DNA of 64,000 nt from Prescottella defluvii (GTDB lineage Bacteria > Actinomycetota > Actinomycetes > Mycobacteriales > Mycobacteriaceae), in assembly GCF_000738775.1 (NCBI RefSeq), contig NZ_JPOC01000003.1:102724-166723 (forward strand). The letters run 5' to 3'. Of this stretch, positions 28,140 to 39,777 are shown piece by piece. Under the pieces are notes generated by a model that was given only the letters and a program-made list of their open reading frames with translations, ran no database searches and was not told the origin of the DNA. The translations under genes and the position numbers were made by a program. The stretch's first letter is position 1, and each line of letters starts with the position of its first letter.

Positions 28140-28158
28140 GTTGGTTAGGCTAACCGAA
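28140..28158. promoter_or_regulatory. IdeR/DtxR-type iron box upstream of the siderophore-binding lipoprotein
   Basis: GTTGGTTAGGCTAACCGAA matches 16 of 19 positions of the consensus TTAGGTTAGGCTAACCTAA, including the whole 13-base core GGTTAGGCTAACC. It lies in the gap between the NRPS-B stop (28197) and the lipoprotein start (28084), so it marks a separate iron-repressed promoter for the lipoprotein and perhaps the downstream NRPS-C operon. Confidence 0.9.
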
Positions 28159-28196
28159 GTTCTGCGTCGTTCCAAGGGCGTGCTCGCGGGGCGGAA

Positions 28197-31100
28197 TCAC
28201 AGGAATTCCATCTCGAACTCGTCGATCTCGGTTTGATCGATGTCGGCGAGCGTCAGATCCGACGGCGTCAACCCGCCCGCGTCCACCGTCGCGGCGTGGC
28301 CGGTGAGCGCGTGCAGCGCCTCGGCCCACGCCGTCGCCAACGCGTCCACGGTCGAAGCCGGAACCACGTCGGGGCTGTAGCCCCACGTGGCCCGCAGCAC
28401 GGGGCCGTCCGCCGTGTCCTCGGTGACGGCACCGATCTCGACGGCGTGACTGACCGGCATCGCACCGTCCGATGCAGCCCCCAAGGCGCCCGCCTCCGGC
28501 GCGCTGGTCCACACGCCGCCGGCGTCCTCACCGAGTGTGAAGCGCCCCAGGTAGTTGAAGCCGATCTCGGGCTCGGTACCACCCAGCTCCGCCGCCGACT
28601 CCGGATCGAGATGACGCAGCATCCCGAAACCTATTCCGCTGTCCGGGATTGCGCGGAGTTGCTCCTTGACCGTTTTCAGCGCCGCCCCGGCCTCACCGTC
28701 ACCGCTGAACGCCGCCACCACGTCCACGTCGGAGACGTCGACCAGCACCGGGTACAGCGTGGTGAACCACCCGACGGTCCGCGCGAGGTCCGCCCCGGAC
28801 ACCGCCTGCTCCTCCCGACCGTGCCCCTCGAGGTGAACCGGGAGCGAACCGCGGCCGTACACCCGGGCCACGGCCAGGCCGAGCGCGGTGAGCAGGACAT
28901 CGTCGACCCGGGCGTTGAAGCGTTCCGGCACCGTCGTCAGCAGCGCCTCCGTGACCTCGGTGTGCACCGACACCTCGACGGTCGCCGTTCGGGACATGGT
29001 GTCGCGCAGCCGGTCCACCGGCCGGGTGCCGATCGTCACCCGCTCCGGCGCCCGGACCGCGGTGCGCCACAGCGGCAGTTCTCCGCGGCGGTCGGCCACG
29101 GCGTCGACGAGCCCGCGGGACCACGTGCGTAGCGGCGTCCCCACCGCGGTGAGGGGCTTGCCCGCGCACGCGTCGGCGAGGTCCGGCACCAGGATCCGCC
29201 AGGACACGCCGTCCACCACGAGGTGGTGGATCACCACCGCCACCAACGGGTCGGTGTCGCCGTCGTCGAACAGCACCACGCGCACCATCGCGCCGGCGGA
29301 CGGATCGAGCGCGCCGTACAGTTCCTCGGTCGCGTCGTGCACCGCCCGGCGACGGTCCTCGCCGACCAGCCCGGAGATGTCAACTCGGGACACCACCCCC
29401 GCGGCGGCCACCGTTCCCGGACCGGGGATCTCGAACGTCCTCTCCCGATCGTCGAACGAGGCGCGCAGCGCGTCGTGGGTGTCCAGGAGCACCTGGACCG
29501 CCTCGGTCAGGGTGTGCACCGTGAGCCCGGACGGCGCGCGCAGCAGCCGGGACTGCGCGAAGCGCGCGTACGGCCCGCCTCGGTCCAGCAGATCGTGCAC
29601 GATCGGCGAGGCCGGCACCGTCCCCCACCCGGCGGCGGGGTCGATCGGGGTGGCATCGGACTCGATCTCGGCGACCCGTGCCAGTCCCGCGACGGTCCGG
29701 TGCTCGAATACGTCCCGCGCCGTGAAGCGCACGCCCGCCGCACGGGCCCGCGACACCAGCTGGATCGAGACGATCGAATCGCCACCCAGGGAGAAGAAGT
29801 CGTCGTCGGGGCCGACGTCGTCGAGCCCGAGGACGTCGGAGACCACCGCGCACAGGCGACGTTCCAGGTCGCCGGCGGCATCGCGCGCACTGCCGGACGC
29901 CGTGAAGTCCGGTGGCGGCAGCGCCCGGCGATCCACCTTGCCGTTGGGGGTGACGGGCAACGCGTCGAGCACCACGACGGCGGCCGGGACCATGTGCTCG
30001 GGCAGTCGCGACGCCAAGTGGGCGCGCAGGCCCTCCCCGTCCACGGTCCCGGAGACCGCGACATAGCCGACCAGCCGCCGACGGCCGGGGTCGTCCTCGC
30101 GGACGACGGCGGTGGCGGCCACCACCGCCGGGTGGGACGCGAGCGCCGCCTCCACCTCGCCCAGTTCGATCCGGAAGCCGCGGATCTTCACCTGGTCGTC
30201 GGTGCGGCCGAGGTATTCCAGGACCGGTCCGGAGGCGTCGGCGATCCAGCGCACCCGGTCCCCGGTGCGGTACAACCGTTCGCCCGGATACCCGAACGGA
30301 TCGGCGACGAATCGACCGGAGCTCAGTCCGGGACGGTCGAGATACCCCCGGGTGACGCCGGGTCCACCGACGTAGAGTTCGCCGGGAACACCACTCGGCA
30401 CCAAGCGCATTCGGGAATCCAGCACGTGGACGCGGGCACCGTCGACGGGACCGCCGATGTGCACCTTCGGGCCGCCGATGTCGCCGATCGTCGCGTCCAC
30501 CGTGCACTCGGTGGGCCCGTACATGTTGGTGGCGCGGGCCTCGCCCGACGCCGCGAGCGACGCCCACAGCTCGGCCGAGACGGCCTCGCCGCCGACGGAC
30601 AGCAGGCACGGTCGATGCGCGGACGCCGGATCGAGCAGACCCGCGGTGAGCAGTTCCGACATCAGCAGTGGCACACAGTCGACCGCGTCGATGCGGTGGC
30701 GGCGCACGTAGTCGACGATGCCGGCCGCGTCCGCGGCCAGGTCGGCATCGAGCACGTGGAGGGTGTGCCCGGCGAGCATCGACAGCAGCGGGTCGATCGC
30801 GGAGTCGAACGCGAGCGCGTAAGTCAGCAGGACCCGCAGCGGGCGCTCGTCGGCGGCACCGAACGTCCGGCGACGCTGCGTCGCCATCAGATTCAGCACA
30901 CCGCGGTGCGGCACCACGACGCCCTTGGGCGTGCCCGTCGACCCGGAGGTGTAGATGACGTACGCGGCGTTGTCGGGGCGGGGAATTCCGCGTCGCTCGC
31001 CGGCCGTGATCGGGCCGTCGGGCAGCGTGGGATCGACGGCGGCCAGCCCGGCCTCGTCGAGGACCAGGACCGGTGCGGCGTCAGCGAGCATGTGCGCGAT

Positions 31101-34100
31101 GCGTTCCGGCGGGTAGGCCGGGTCGATAGGCAGGTAGGCCCCGCCCGCCTGCCACACCGCCAGCGCCGCGACCACGATGTCGGTGCCTCGCGGAAGCCGC
31201 AGGGCCACGACCGATTCGGGGCGGACGCCCCGGGCGATCAGATGCCGGGCCAACCGGTCGACCCGGCGCCGCAGGTCCGCGAACGTGATCCGGTCGTCCC
31301 CGTCGGCGAGGGCGACCGCATCCGGTGTCAGCGTCACCTGACGGATGAACGCCTCCGCCGTCGTCGCGAGATCGTCGAGTCCGGGGGCGGAGACGGGGAC
31401 CAGCCCACCGGCGCTCAGCCGACGGCGTTCGTCCGGGCCGAGCAGATCCACCGCGGACAGTCGGGTGTCGAGATCACCGGCGAGCATCTCGAACACCCGG
31501 ACCACGCGAGCGGCGAGCGCGTCCACGGTGGCGGCGTCGAACAGGTCGTGTGCGAACTCGATCCGCACGCGCAGACCCCCGTCCGGCGCCTCGATCACGT
31601 CGAAGGTCAGATCCAACATCGCGGCGCCCGTGTCGATCGTGACGACGCTCGGGTCGTGCTCCGCGAACTCGGTCACCACCGGCGGCATCCGGTGCTGCAC
31701 CAGCGCCTGGAACAGCGGGTGCCGGGCCGCCGAACGCTCCGGGTTGAGCGCGTCCACCAGACGGTCGAACGGAAGGTCTTGGTGCGCATACGCTTCGAGA
31801 TCACCCGAACGCACCCGTGCGACCAGTTCGGCGAGCGTCGGATCGCCCGACAGGTCAGTGCGCAGGACCACCAGGTTGACGAAGAATCCCACCGACTCGT
31901 CGAGTTCGGCGGCGGGCCGGCCTGCGGTGGGCGTGCCCAGCACGACGTCCTCGCCGGCGCCGCTGCCGGCGAGTGCCACCGCGACCGCGGTGTGCGTCAA
32001 CATGAACATCGATCCGCCCGCCGACCGTGCCGCCTCACGCAGCCCGCGGCCCGTACCGGCGGACACGCTGCGTTCCACGAGTCCACCTGCGAACGTCGAC
32101 GTCGACGGTCGGCGCCGGTCCGTGGGCAGCGCCAGCTCCTCCGGCATGCCCGCCAGGCGCGCGCTCCAGTAGCCGTGCTGGACGGAGGCCACGCTCTCGG
32201 GGTCGTCGGCGGCGCCGAGCAGTTCACGTTGCCACACCGCGAAGTCCGCGTACTGCACCGGCAGGTCGACCCGGTCGAGTGGCCGCCCCGTGCGGGCGGC
32301 TCCGTACGCGGCACCGAGGTCGCGCATCAGCAGCGGCGTCGACAACTCGTCGCTCGCGATGTGGTGCGCCAGCACCAGCAGCACCGAGTGGTCGCCGGTC
32401 ACCAGCAGTCGCAACCGGATCGGGAATTCCCGGTCCAGATCGAACGGGTACCGTGCGGCATCGGCGAGGACGGCGTCCAGGCGGTCGGCGGGGACGTGTT
32501 CCACGTCGAACGGAACCGTCTCCGGCACACGGCACACCCGCTGCATGCCCACCCCGTCGATGTCCTCGAGCACGGTGCGCAGCACCTCGTGCCGGCGCAG
32601 CACCGCACCGGTCGCAGCGCGCAGGGCATCGACGTCCGGGACACCACGCAGCCGCAGCGCGACCGGAATGTTGTAGGTGGAACTCGGTCCCTCGAGCCGG
32701 AACTGGAACCACAGTCGCTGCTGTGCCGCCGACAGCGGCGACAGCGGGCCGCGCGGGGCGCGGTGCACCGCGGGACGTCGAGTCCGACCAGCGGCGACGC
32801 CGCAGTGCCCCGCGAGGCCGGCGGCGGTCGGGTTGTCGAAGACCACGCGGATCGGCAGCTCCACACCGACCGCATCGCGCACCCGTGCGATCAGTTTCGC
32901 TGCCGCGAGCGAGTGACCGCCGAACAGGAAGAAGTCGTCGTCGACTCCGACGGTGTCGAGTCCGAGCACGTCCGCGATCAGCGCGCACAGCACCCGCTCG
33001 AGTTCGGTGGACGGACCGCGGGTGGAGGCGTGGGCGCCGAAGTCCGGTTCCGGCAGCAGCTTCCGGTCCAGCTTGCCGTTGGATGTCAGGGGCAGTGCAT
33101 CGAGGAACACGAACGCGGCCGGCACCATGTACGACGGAAGCCAGTCCGCGACCCGGGTCCGGGCGGCCGCATGATCGCCGTCGCCGCCGACGACGTACGC
33201 CACCAGCTGCGCCGATCCCGACGGGTCGGGCCGGGTCACCGCGACGGCTCGGGTCACGCCGGGCAGACGTGTCAGTGCCGCCTCCACCTCACCGAGTTCC
33301 ACCCGGAAGCCACGGATCTTGACCTGGTGGTCGCTGCGGCCGCGGTAGACGATCTGCCCGTCGCGCGTCCGGCGCACCACGTCCCCGGTCCGGTACATCC
33401 GGCCGTCGTCGCCGGGGCCGGTACGGAACGGGTTCGCGACGAACCGCGACGCCGTCGGTCCCGGGGCACCGAGGTAGCCGCGCACCACACCGGGACCGGC
33501 CACGTACAGTTCGCCGTCCACCCCGTCCGGCACCGGGTTCAGACCCGTATCGAGCACGTAGGCAGACAGGTTCGCGACGGGTGTGCCGATCACCGGGTCG
33601 GCCGCGTCGGAGATCTCCGCGACCACCACGTCGACCGTGCCCTCGGTGGGGCCGTAGAAGTTGAAGGCGGTGCCACCGCGTTCCCGTAGCCGCCGCCACA
33701 GGTTCGCACTCACCGCGTCGCCGCCGAAGCCGAGTGTCGGGACGGTGTCGCCGGGCAGCAGGTCCGCGTCGACGATGTACTCGAGCTGCGACGGCGACAG
33801 TTCCACGAAGTGCCAGCCCTCGTCCCGCGCGAGCGATGCGAGACGCTCGGGGTCGCGTTGCGTCGGCTCGTCCACCACACGCAGTTCGTGCCCGCCGAGC
33901 ATCCAGAGGTGCGGGCCCCACGACGCGTCGAAGGCGAACGACCACGCGTGCCCCACCCGCAGCCGGTCCCGGCCCGCCACCCGGCAGGCCCGCGAGAACA
34001 CCCGGTCGCGGTGGCTGTGGAAGAGGTTGACCGCGCCACGGTGTGGCACCTCCACTCCCTTGGGCCGGCCCGTGGACCCGGACGTGTGGATGACGTAGGC

Positions 34101-35951
34101 GACGTCGAGGTCGTGCAGATCGTGCCCGCGCTCGGCGGCGGTGAGCGGCCCGTCCTCCCCCGAGCCCGAATCCAGGCGATCCAGGAGCAGGACGTCGTCC
34201 AGTCCAGCTTCGGACGCGGCGGATCGAATGCGCTGCGCCACAGCACCGCCGGTGATGACGCATCCCGGCGCCGTCTCCGCGAGCACGTGCCCGATCCGTT
34301 CGGCGGGATGGTCGGGGTCGATCGGGACGCACGTGCCACCCGCCTCGAGGACCGCGAACAGCGCGACCACCGTGTCTGCGCCGCGCGGCAGCGCAACGGC
34401 GATCCGGCGGTGCGGACCGAGCCCCCGGGTCAGCAGGACCCGGGCCAGCCGCCTGGCCCGGGATGCCAGTTCCCCGAACGTGAACGCCGTGACGTCGTCG
34501 CGTACCGCCGGCGCGTGCGGGTCGCGCAGGACCTGGGCCTGCAGCAGGTCCGGCAGCGTCGCCCCGGCCGGGACGGGCAGGGTCCGCCCCGCCGAGGCGG
34601 CGAGCAGCGCGGCCCGCTCGTCGGGCAGCAGGATCGGCAGTCGCGCGAGCGGTACCCGCGGCTCGGCGAGGCCCGCGACCGACTCGATCAGGTGCGCGAT
34701 CCGGCGCGCATGGACGGCCAGTTCGGTCTCGGTGTAGCGCTCGGCGTCGACGTCGACCCACACCTCGAGTCCGCCCACGTGGTCGAGCGGGCGCACGGTC
34801 ACCATGAGGTCCTGGAGCGGTCCACGTGCCACCGAGTGCACCGCGGCATGCAGGTCGTCGAACCGCAACCGGTCGCCGAAGGGCTTGACGTTGATCGACG
34901 GCCCCACCACACCGGCCGATCCCGCGGGCAGCCGCAGATCGGTCTGGATGTCCTCGCCGCGGTACCGATAGTGGCTGCGGCACAGACCGATCGCATCCCG
35001 CACCTGCTCGACGAGGTCGGCGACGGTCCGGCCCGGGGTCGGCGCGAGCCGCAGGGGCACGACGTTGACCGCCGACATCGGCACCGCCATCGACGCGCTG
35101 CCCAATCGGTTCATCACCGGGAAGCCGACGACGACGTCGCCGCGCCCGCTCGCTCCGTGCAGGTAGGCGGCCACCGCGGCGGTGATCACGTCTCCCCAGC
35201 TCGCCCGGGCGGCCTTGCCGACGGCGGACAGCCCGCGCTGCCGGTCGGCGTCGAGGGTCAGGCGGATTCCCCGTGATCGGCGGGCGATCCCCGCCCCGCT
35301 CTCGGCGAGCGTGACGGCGCTCTCGACGTCGTCGAGGTAGCCGGTCCAGAACGCCCGGTCGACCTCGAAGTCTCCCGATTCCCGGTACGCCCGCTCCTCC
35401 GCGACGACGGGGCCGAGCGGCGCGAACTTGCAGGCAGGACGCCCCTCGCCCCGCACCTCGGCGGTGTAGATGTCGGCGATCCGGCGCATCAGCAACCCGA
35501 ATCCGTACGCGTCGATCACGAGGTGGTGAATGCACAGGTACAGCAGGACTGTACGGTCGTCCAGTACGAAAACCTGGGCCCGTACACAGGATTCGGTGCG
35601 CGGATCGATGACCCGGCCGTGGTCCGCGGACATGCGGAGTTGCGCCGCGCCCCACGGATCGTCGCGATCGCACAGGTCCACGACGGGAACCGGCCCGAGC
35701 GTGTGCGCACCGGGACGCAGCAACACCGATCCGTCGGACTCGATCTCCACTGCGGCAGTGAGTACTTCGGCCTCCCCGACGGCACCCCGAACGGCGGCCA
35801 CGAGGCGCTCGACCTTCACGTCACCGTGGAGTTCGATACATTCGGCGGTGTTGAAGATCGCGTTGCCGGGGTCCAACTGCTGAGCGAACCACACGCCGGC
35901 CTGGGCTCGAGTCAACGGGAATGCCGAGGCCACCGGGCCGGTCGAAGCCAC
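28197..35951 (-). CDS. non-ribosomal peptide synthetase NRPS-B (C-A-T-C-A-T-E), first in the line
   Basis: The 2584-residue protein has a starter-like C domain ([21 protein letters not shown] near 142), of the type that accepts an aryl acid in DhbF/VibF. It continues with A1 ([11 protein letters not shown] near 625), T1 ([11 protein letters not shown] near 1012), C2 (HHIASDELS near 1199), A2 (near 1669), T2 ([10 protein letters not shown] near 2057) and an epimerase ([10 protein letters not shown] near 2243, [10 protein letters not shown] near 2468). By-eye pocket codes are D-A-G-E-G-G-F-V-D and D-S-D-D-S-G-M-V-D. The C-terminus ([18 protein letters not shown]) looks like a donor docking segment for NRPS-C. 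The GTG at 35951 is chosen because AGGACAGGAGATC precedes it; an ATG at 36008 would add 19 residues. An iron box lies about 90 bases upstream. Confidence 0.93.
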   Translation of the reverse strand: MASTGPVASAFPLTRAQAGVWFAQQLDPGNAIFNTAECIELHGDVKVERLVAAVRGAVGEAEVLTAAVEIESDGSVLLRPGAHTLGPVPVVDLCDRDDPWGAAQLRMSADHGRVIDPRTESCVRAQVFVLDDRTVLLYLCIHHLVIDAYGFGLLMRRIADIYTAEVRGEGRPACKFAPLGPVVAEERAYRESGDFEVDRAFWTGYLDDVESAVTLAESGAGIARRSRGIRLTLDADRQRGLSAVGKAARASWGDVITAAVAAYLHGASGRGDVVVGFPVMNRLGSASMAVPMSAVNVVPLRLAPTPGRTVADLVEQVRDAIGLCRSHYRYRGEDIQTDLRLPAGSAGVVGPSINVKPFGDRLRFDDLHAAVHSVARGPLQDLMVTVRPLDHVGGLEVWVDVDAERYTETELAVHARRIAHLIESVAGLAEPRVPLARLPILLPDERAALLAASAGRTLPVPAGATLPDLLQAQVLRDPHAPAVRDDVTAFTFGELASRARRLARVLLTRGLGPHRRIAVALPRGADTVVALFAVLEAGGTCVPIDPDHPAERIGHVLAETAPGCVITGGAVAQRIRSAASEAGLDDVLLLDRLDSGSGEDGPLTAAERGHDLHDLDVAYVIHTSGSTGRPKGVEVPHRGAVNLFHSHRDRVFSRACRVAGRDRLRVGHAWSFAFDASWGPHLWMLGGHELRVVDEPTQRDPERLASLARDEGWHFVELSPSQLEYIVDADLLPGDTVPTLGFGGDAVSANLWRRLRERGGTAFNFYGPTEGTVDVVVAEISDAADPVIGTPVANLSAYVLDTGLNPVPDGVDGELYVAGPGVVRGYLGAPGPTASRFVANPFRTGPGDDGRMYRTGDVVRRTRDGQIVYRGRSDHQVKIRGFRVELGEVEAALTRLPGVTRAVAVTRPDPSGSAQLVAYVVGGDGDHAAARTRVADWLPSYMVPAAFVFLDALPLTSNGKLDRKLLPEPDFGAHASTRGPSTELERVLCALIADVLGLDTVGVDDDFFLFGGHSLAAAKLIARVRDAVGVELPIRVVFDNPTAAGLAGHCGVAAGRTRRPAVHRAPRGPLSPLSAAQQRLWFQFRLEGPSSTYNIPVALRLRGVPDVDALRAATGAVLRRHEVLRTVLEDIDGVGMQRVCRVPETVPFDVEHVPADRLDAVLADAARYPFDLDREFPIRLRLLVTGDHSVLLVLAHHIASDELSTPLLMRDLGAAYGAARTGRPLDRVDLPVQYADFAVWQRELLGAADDPESVASVQHGYWSARLAGMPEELALPTDRRRPSTSTFAGGLVERSVSAGTGRGLREAARSAGGSMFMLTHTAVAVALAGSGAGEDVVLGTPTAGRPAAELDESVGFFVNLVVLRTDLSGDPTLAELVARVRSGDLEAYAHQDLPFDRLVDALNPERSAARHPLFQALVQHRMPPVVTEFAEHDPSVVTIDTGAAMLDLTFDVIEAPDGGLRVRIEFAHDLFDAATVDALAARVVRVFEMLAGDLDTRLSAVDLLGPDERRRLSAGGLVPVSAPGLDDLATTAEAFIRQVTLTPDAVALADGDDRITFADLRRRVDRLARHLIARGVRPESVVALRLPRGTDIVVAALAVWQAGGAYLPIDPAYPPERIAHMLADAAPVLVLDEAGLAAVDPTLPDGPITAGERRGIPRPDNAAYVIYTSGSTGTPKGVVVPHRGVLNLMATQRRRTFGAADERPLRVLLTYALAFDSAIDPLLSMLAGHTLHVLDADLAADAAGIVDYVRRHRIDAVDCVPLLMSELLTAGLLDPASAHRPCLLSVGGEAVSAELWASLAASGEARATNMYGPTECTVDATIGDIGGPKVHIGGPVDGARVHVLDSRMRLVPSGVPGELYVGGPGVTRGYLDRPGLSSGRFVADPFGYPGERLYRTGDRVRWIADASGPVLEYLGRTDDQVKIRGFRIELGEVEAALASHPAVVAATAVVREDDPGRRRLVGYVAVSGTVDGEGLRAHLASRLPEHMVPAAVVVLDALPVTPNGKVDRRALPPPDFTASGSARDAAGDLERRLCAVVSDVLGLDDVGPDDDFFSLGGDSIVSIQLVSRARAAGVRFTARDVFEHRTVAGLARVAEIESDATPIDPAAGWGTVPASPIVHDLLDRGGPYARFAQSRLLRAPSGLTVHTLTEAVQVLLDTHDALRASFDDRERTFEIPGPGTVAAAGVVSRVDISGLVGEDRRRAVHDATEELYGALDPSAGAMVRVVLFDDGDTDPLVAVVIHHLVVDGVSWRILVPDLADACAGKPLTAVGTPLRTWSRGLVDAVADRRGELPLWRTAVRAPERVTIGTRPVDRLRDTMSRTATVEVSVHTEVTEALLTTVPERFNARVDDVLLTALGLAVARVYGRGSLPVHLEGHGREEQAVSGADLARTVGWFTTLYPVLVDVSDVDVVAAFSGDGEAGAALKTVKEQLRAIPDSGIGFGMLRHLDPESAAELGGTEPEIGFNYLGRFTLGEDAGGVWTSAPEAGALGAASDGAMPVSHAVEIGAVTEDTADGPVLRATWGYSPDVVPASTVDALATAWAEALHALTGHAATVDAGGLTPSDLTLADIDQTEIDEFEMEFL

Positions 35952-36040
35952 TGACGATCTCCTGTCCTGGATGCGAATCCACTTGCGCTGTAACACTTCA
36001 CGCGGCATCCGGATCGGACCAACCGCAACCGAAGAGCACC

Positions 36041-36059
36041 AAAGGTTAGGCTAACCGTA
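36041..36059. promoter_or_regulatory. IdeR/DtxR-type iron box between NRPS-B and the DHB operon
   Basis: AAAGGTTAGGCTAACCGTA matches 15 of 19 positions of the consensus TTAGGTTAGGCTAACCTAA with the full 13-base core. It sits in the 176-base divergent region between the NRPS-B start (35951) and entC (36128), so one iron-loaded repressor dimer pair could silence both the assembly line and DHB synthesis. Confidence 0.9.
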
Positions 36060-36127
36060 TATGTTCTTACGAGTCGGCGCATCACGTCCGATCGATCCCC
36101 GCCACCGCTACCGAAAGGTGAGTGCAC

Positions 36128-37273
36128 ATGCCTGCACCGGTCGCCGCAGCTCCCGCGCCGTATCGGGCCGGACGGACCACCGCGGCCCCCTTCACACTCT
36201 CCCGGCCTCAGGGCAGCATCCGCGCGGAAGGTGTCCTGCGTCGGTTCGACGACGCCACGGAGGCCGCGCGGGCCCTGCGCGCGGGTGACGTGTCGGCGCT
36301 CACCGGGGCCATCCCGTTCGCCTCCGACGCGCCGTCGGCGCTCGTCGAACCCGCCCTGTTGTGGCGCACCGAGAAGCCCTGGCGCAGTATGTCGGCGGCA
36401 GCGCTCCCCGCATGCAGCGTCGAACAGCATCTCCCCGCCGAGGGCGAGCACGTCGCCCGTGTCCGTGCCGCCCTGACGCGACTGCGGGACGAGCACGACC
36501 CGCTCCTCAAGGTCGTGCTCGCCCGTGCGCTGCGGCTGCGGGCCCACGGCCCGCTCGAGCCGGAAGGGTTGTTGCAGAATCTGATCGCGAACGATCCGGC
36601 CGGCAACGGGTACTGCGTGGACCTGTCGGCGGCGGGCGACGAACACTCCGACCAGTGGCTGGTCGGTTCGAGCCCCGAGGTCCTGATCCGCAAGCAGGGA
36701 TCCGCCGTGAGCTGCCATCCCCTCGCCGGATCGGCGCCGCGCCTCGACGACCCGCTCGCCGACTGGGAGTCGGGCCGCGCGCTCGGCACGTCCGCCAAGA
36801 ACCTGCGCGAACACCGGTACGTCGTGGACGCGATACGCGGTCGCCTCGACCCGCTGTGCAGCGACCTCGACATTCCCACCCGACCGACACTCACCCACAC
36901 CCCGCAGCTGTGGCATCTCGGCACCCCGATCCACGGCGTCCTGCGCGATCCGTCGATCACGGCCCTCGATCTCGCCCTCGCTGTCCACCCCACCCCGGCC
37001 ATCTGCGGCACCCCCACCGTCGACGCGTTCGACGTGATCCGCGAGATGGAGAGCGACCGCGGCTTCTACGCCGGCGCCGTCGGCTGGTGCGACGAACGCG
37101 GCGACGGCGAATGGATGGTGACCATCCGGTGCGCCCGGATCGACGCCGACGGCACCGGACTGACCGCGTACGCCGGCGGCGGCATCGTCGCCGACTCCGT
37201 CGCCGAGGACGAACTGGCCGAGACCACCACCAAGTTCACCACCGTCCTGGACGCCCTGGGAGTCGGCCGATGA
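36128..37273 (+). CDS. entC: isochorismate synthase
   Basis: The 381-residue chorismate-utilising enzyme converts chorismate to isochorismate, the first step of DHB synthesis. It shows the signature motifs HPLAGSAPR, SAKNLREHRYVVD, LAVHPTPAICGTP and VGWCDERGDGEWMVTIRCARI, the last almost as in EntC. The ATG at 36128 follows GAAAGGTG; a GTG two codons upstream is also in frame. Its stop overlaps the entA start by 4 bases (ATGA). It is the first gene of the plus-strand DHB operon and is controlled by the iron box at 36041-36059. Confidence 0.96.
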   Translation: MPAPVAAAPAPYRAGRTTAAPFTLSRPQGSIRAEGVLRRFDDATEAARALRAGDVSALTGAIPFASDAPSALVEPALLWRTEKPWRSMSAAALPACSVEQHLPAEGEHVARVRAALTRLRDEHDPLLKVVLARALRLRAHGPLEPEGLLQNLIANDPAGNGYCVDLSAAGDEHSDQWLVGSSPEVLIRKQGSAVSCHPLAGSAPRLDDPLADWESGRALGTSAKNLREHRYVVDAIRGRLDPLCSDLDIPTRPTLTHTPQLWHLGTPIHGVLRDPSITALDLALAVHPTPAICGTPTVDAFDVIREMESDRGFYAGAVGWCDERGDGEWMVTIRCARIDADGTGLTAYAGGGIVADSVAEDELAETTTKFTTVLDALGVGR

Positions 37274-38037
37274 ACCTGTGCCTGGTCACCGGCGCGGGCC
37301 GGGGAATCGGCCGCGCCACCGCGATGACACTGGCCGACCGGGGCTGGCGGGTCGCGCTCCTCGACCGCGACACCGACGCCACCGCCGAGACGCGGGCCCT
37401 GGTGGGTCCGGCGTGCGTGGCGGCCCACTGCGTCGACATCCGCGACGCGTCCGCGGTGTCCGAGACCGTCGCCGCGGTCGAATCGCAGCACGGCCCATTG
37501 CGCGGCCTCGCCCACGTCGCCGGGGTCCTCGAGACCGGGTCGGTTCTCGACAGTGCGCCCGACAGTTGGCAGCGGGTGTTCGACGTCAACGTGACCGGCC
37601 TGCTCAACGTCCTGCGCACGGTGGGCACGTCGATGCGCGAGGGGCACGGCGGTGCGATCGTCGTCGTCGGCTCCAACGCCGCAGGTGTCCCGCGCGCCGG
37701 GATGGGCGCGTACGGGGCGTCCAAGGCCGCCGCAACGATGATCGCGCGGATCACCGGTCTCGAGTTGGCGCAGTACGGCATCCGGGTCAACGTGGTGGCC
37801 CCCGGCTCCACCGACACCGACATGCAACGCGGGTTGTGGCCCGATCCCACCGACGACGCCGGCGCGCGCGGCGCGATCGAGGGCAACCTCGCGGAATTCA
37901 AGGTCGGCATCCCCCTCGGGCGCATCGCCGCCGCCGCGGACATCGCGGACTCCGTCGAGTTCCTGCTGTCCGAACGCGCCCGGCACATCACCATGCAGGC
38001 CCTCTATGTGGACGGCGGGGCCACGCTCCGCGCGTGA
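37270..38037 (+). CDS. entA: 2,3-dihydro-2,3-dihydroxybenzoate dehydrogenase
   Basis: The 255-residue short-chain dehydrogenase oxidises 2,3-dihydro-DHB to DHB with NAD. The cofactor motif is [11 protein letters not shown] at residues 6-16; the catalytic residues are Ser in VVGSNAAG, Tyr148 and Lys152 in YGASKAA. The N-terminal length and the end VDGGATL are normal for classical SDRs. Its ATG overlaps entC, and the following entE TTG start is 37 bases downstream. The operon position makes the specific substrate call much firmer than motif alone. Confidence 0.94.
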   Translation: MNLCLVTGAGRGIGRATAMTLADRGWRVALLDRDTDATAETRALVGPACVAAHCVDIRDASAVSETVAAVESQHGPLRGLAHVAGVLETGSVLDSAPDSWQRVFDVNVTGLLNVLRTVGTSMREGHGGAIVVVGSNAAGVPRAGMGAYGASKAAATMIARITGLELAQYGIRVNVVAPGSTDTDMQRGLWPDPTDDAGARGAIEGNLAEFKVGIPLGRIAAAADIADSVEFLLSERARHITMQALYVDGGATLRA

Positions 38038-38074
38038 GCATCGAACCGGCCACGACACCCGAAAGGAGAGCGAG

Positions 38075-39769
38075 TTGACCACCGCTCTGCGGCGCACCCC
38101 CCTGGCAGGCGTCGAACCGTATCCCCCGGAATTCGCCCAGCGCTACCGGAACGCCGGGTACTGGACCGACGAGACGTTCGCCGGGTTCCTTCCGGCCCGG
38201 GCCGCGCAGTACCCCGACCACACGGCGGTGACGGGTACCGGTGAGGGCGGCGTCCGTCGCACCCTCACCTACCGCGAACTTAACGACAACGCCGGCGTCC
38301 TCGCCGCCGGGCTGCTACGCCTCGGCATCCGCCCCGGAGACCGGGTGGTGCTGCAGATACCGAACATGCCGGAGTACGTCGAGCTGCTGTTCGCGGTCTT
38401 CACGATCGGCGCACTGCCGGTGTTCGCGCTGCCGGCGCACCGCCGGGCGGAGGTGGGCTACTTCTGCGAGTTCACCGACGCCGCCGCCTACGTGATCGCC
38501 GACCGGCACGCCGGATTCGACTACCGGACCCTGGCCCGCGAGATCGTTGCCGGGTCCGAGCGTCCGCCCGTGGTGGTCGTCGTCGGTGACGCCGGAGATG
38601 GAACCGGGTTCGTCCCGCTGGCCGAACTGCGCACTGAGACCGAACGGCCCCGGCCGTTCTCGCCCGCTCCGGACTCGATCGCCTTCCTGCAGCTGTCCGG
38701 TGGCACGACCGGGGTGCCCAAGCTGATCCCCCGCACCCACGCCGACTACCTGTACTCGGTGCGCGCCTCTGCCGAGATCTGCGCCCTGTCCCCCGACACC
38801 CGGATGCTCGTGAGCCTGCCTGCCGCACACAACTTTCCGATGAGCTCGCCGGGCATCCTCGGCGTCCTGCACTCCGGTGGCCGAGTGGTCCTGGCCCCGG
38901 ATCCCACTCCGTCGACGTCGTTCGAGTTGATCGAGCGGGAGCGGATCACGATCGCGTCGCTCGTCCCACCGCTGGCGCTGACGTGGATGTCGTCGCCCGC
39001 CCGCGAGAAGTTCGACCTGTCCAGCCTCGAAGTGCTGCAGGTGGGCGGCGCCAAGTTCAGCGCCGAGGCCGCCCGCCGGGTGCGGGGCGAACTCGGCTGC
39101 GCGCTGCAGCAGGTCTTCGGAATGGCCGAGGGCCTGGTCAACTACACCCGAGTGGACGACCCCGACGACGTCGTGGTCACGACACAGGGCCAGCCGATCA
39201 GCCCCGACGACGAGGTCCGGGTGGTGGACGACGAGGACAGGCCGGTCCCGGTCGGTGCCGTCGGGAACCTGCTCACCCGAGGCCCGTACACGATCCGCGG
39301 CTACTACGCTGCGCCGGAGCACAATCGGGCGTCGTTCACCCCGGACGGCTTCTACCGCACCGGGGACCGGGTGCGGCTCACCGAGACCGGGCACCTCGTC
39401 GTCGAGGGCCGGGCGAAGGACCAGATCAACCGCGGCGGCGAGAAGGTCGCGGCCGAGGAGATCGAGAACCACCTGCTGGCCCACCCTGCGGTGCGCGACG
39501 TCGCGGTCGTCCCGAAACCCGATGCGTACCTGGGCGAGCGCACGTTCGCTTTCGTGGTCGGCGAGGACGGCGAGGACACTGCCACCCCTCCGCGTGCCGT
39601 CGAGTTGCGCGCGTTCCTGCGCGAGCGCGGCCTCGCCGCCTACAAGATCCCCGACGGGTTCGCGTTCGTGACCGACTTCCCCGTCACCGGCGTCGGCAAG
39701 GTCAGCCGCACCGAACTACGTCGAGCTCTCGAATCGACCTTCACCACGAAGCCCGCCAACGACAGTTAA
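38075..39769 (+). CDS. entE: 2,3-dihydroxybenzoate-AMP ligase
   Basis: The 564-residue adenylating enzyme activates DHB with ATP and loads it onto the aryl carrier protein. It contains [17 protein letters not shown] (P-loop), the aryl-acid pocket [14 protein letters not shown] (the Asn that reads the 2-hydroxyl in DhbE), [19 protein letters not shown] and the catalytic Lys in [11 protein letters not shown]. The start is a TTG at 38075 with a strong GAAAGGAGAGC site; the open frame extends upstream into entA. It sits third in the entCAEB operon, 8 bases before entB. Confidence 0.95.
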   Translation: MTTALRRTPLAGVEPYPPEFAQRYRNAGYWTDETFAGFLPARAAQYPDHTAVTGTGEGGVRRTLTYRELNDNAGVLAAGLLRLGIRPGDRVVLQIPNMPEYVELLFAVFTIGALPVFALPAHRRAEVGYFCEFTDAAAYVIADRHAGFDYRTLAREIVAGSERPPVVVVVGDAGDGTGFVPLAELRTETERPRPFSPAPDSIAFLQLSGGTTGVPKLIPRTHADYLYSVRASAEICALSPDTRMLVSLPAAHNFPMSSPGILGVLHSGGRVVLAPDPTPSTSFELIERERITIASLVPPLALTWMSSPAREKFDLSSLEVLQVGGAKFSAEAARRVRGELGCALQQVFGMAEGLVNYTRVDDPDDVVVTTQGQPISPDDEVRVVDDEDRPVPVGAVGNLLTRGPYTIRGYYAAPEHNRASFTPDGFYRTGDRVRLTETGHLVVEGRAKDQINRGGEKVAAEEIENHLLAHPAVRDVAVVPKPDAYLGERTFAFVVGEDGEDTATPPRAVELRAFLRERGLAAYKIPDGFAFVTDFPVTGVGKVSRTELRRALESTFTTKPANDS

Positions 39770-39777
39770 GGACACCC

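Noticed and set aside
29223..33689. Plus-strand open frame of 1488 codons opposite NRPS-B
   Set aside because: Long antisense frames are expected in GC-rich coding DNA; the composition is His/Arg/Gln-rich with no domain pattern, whereas the minus strand encodes clear NRPS domains.
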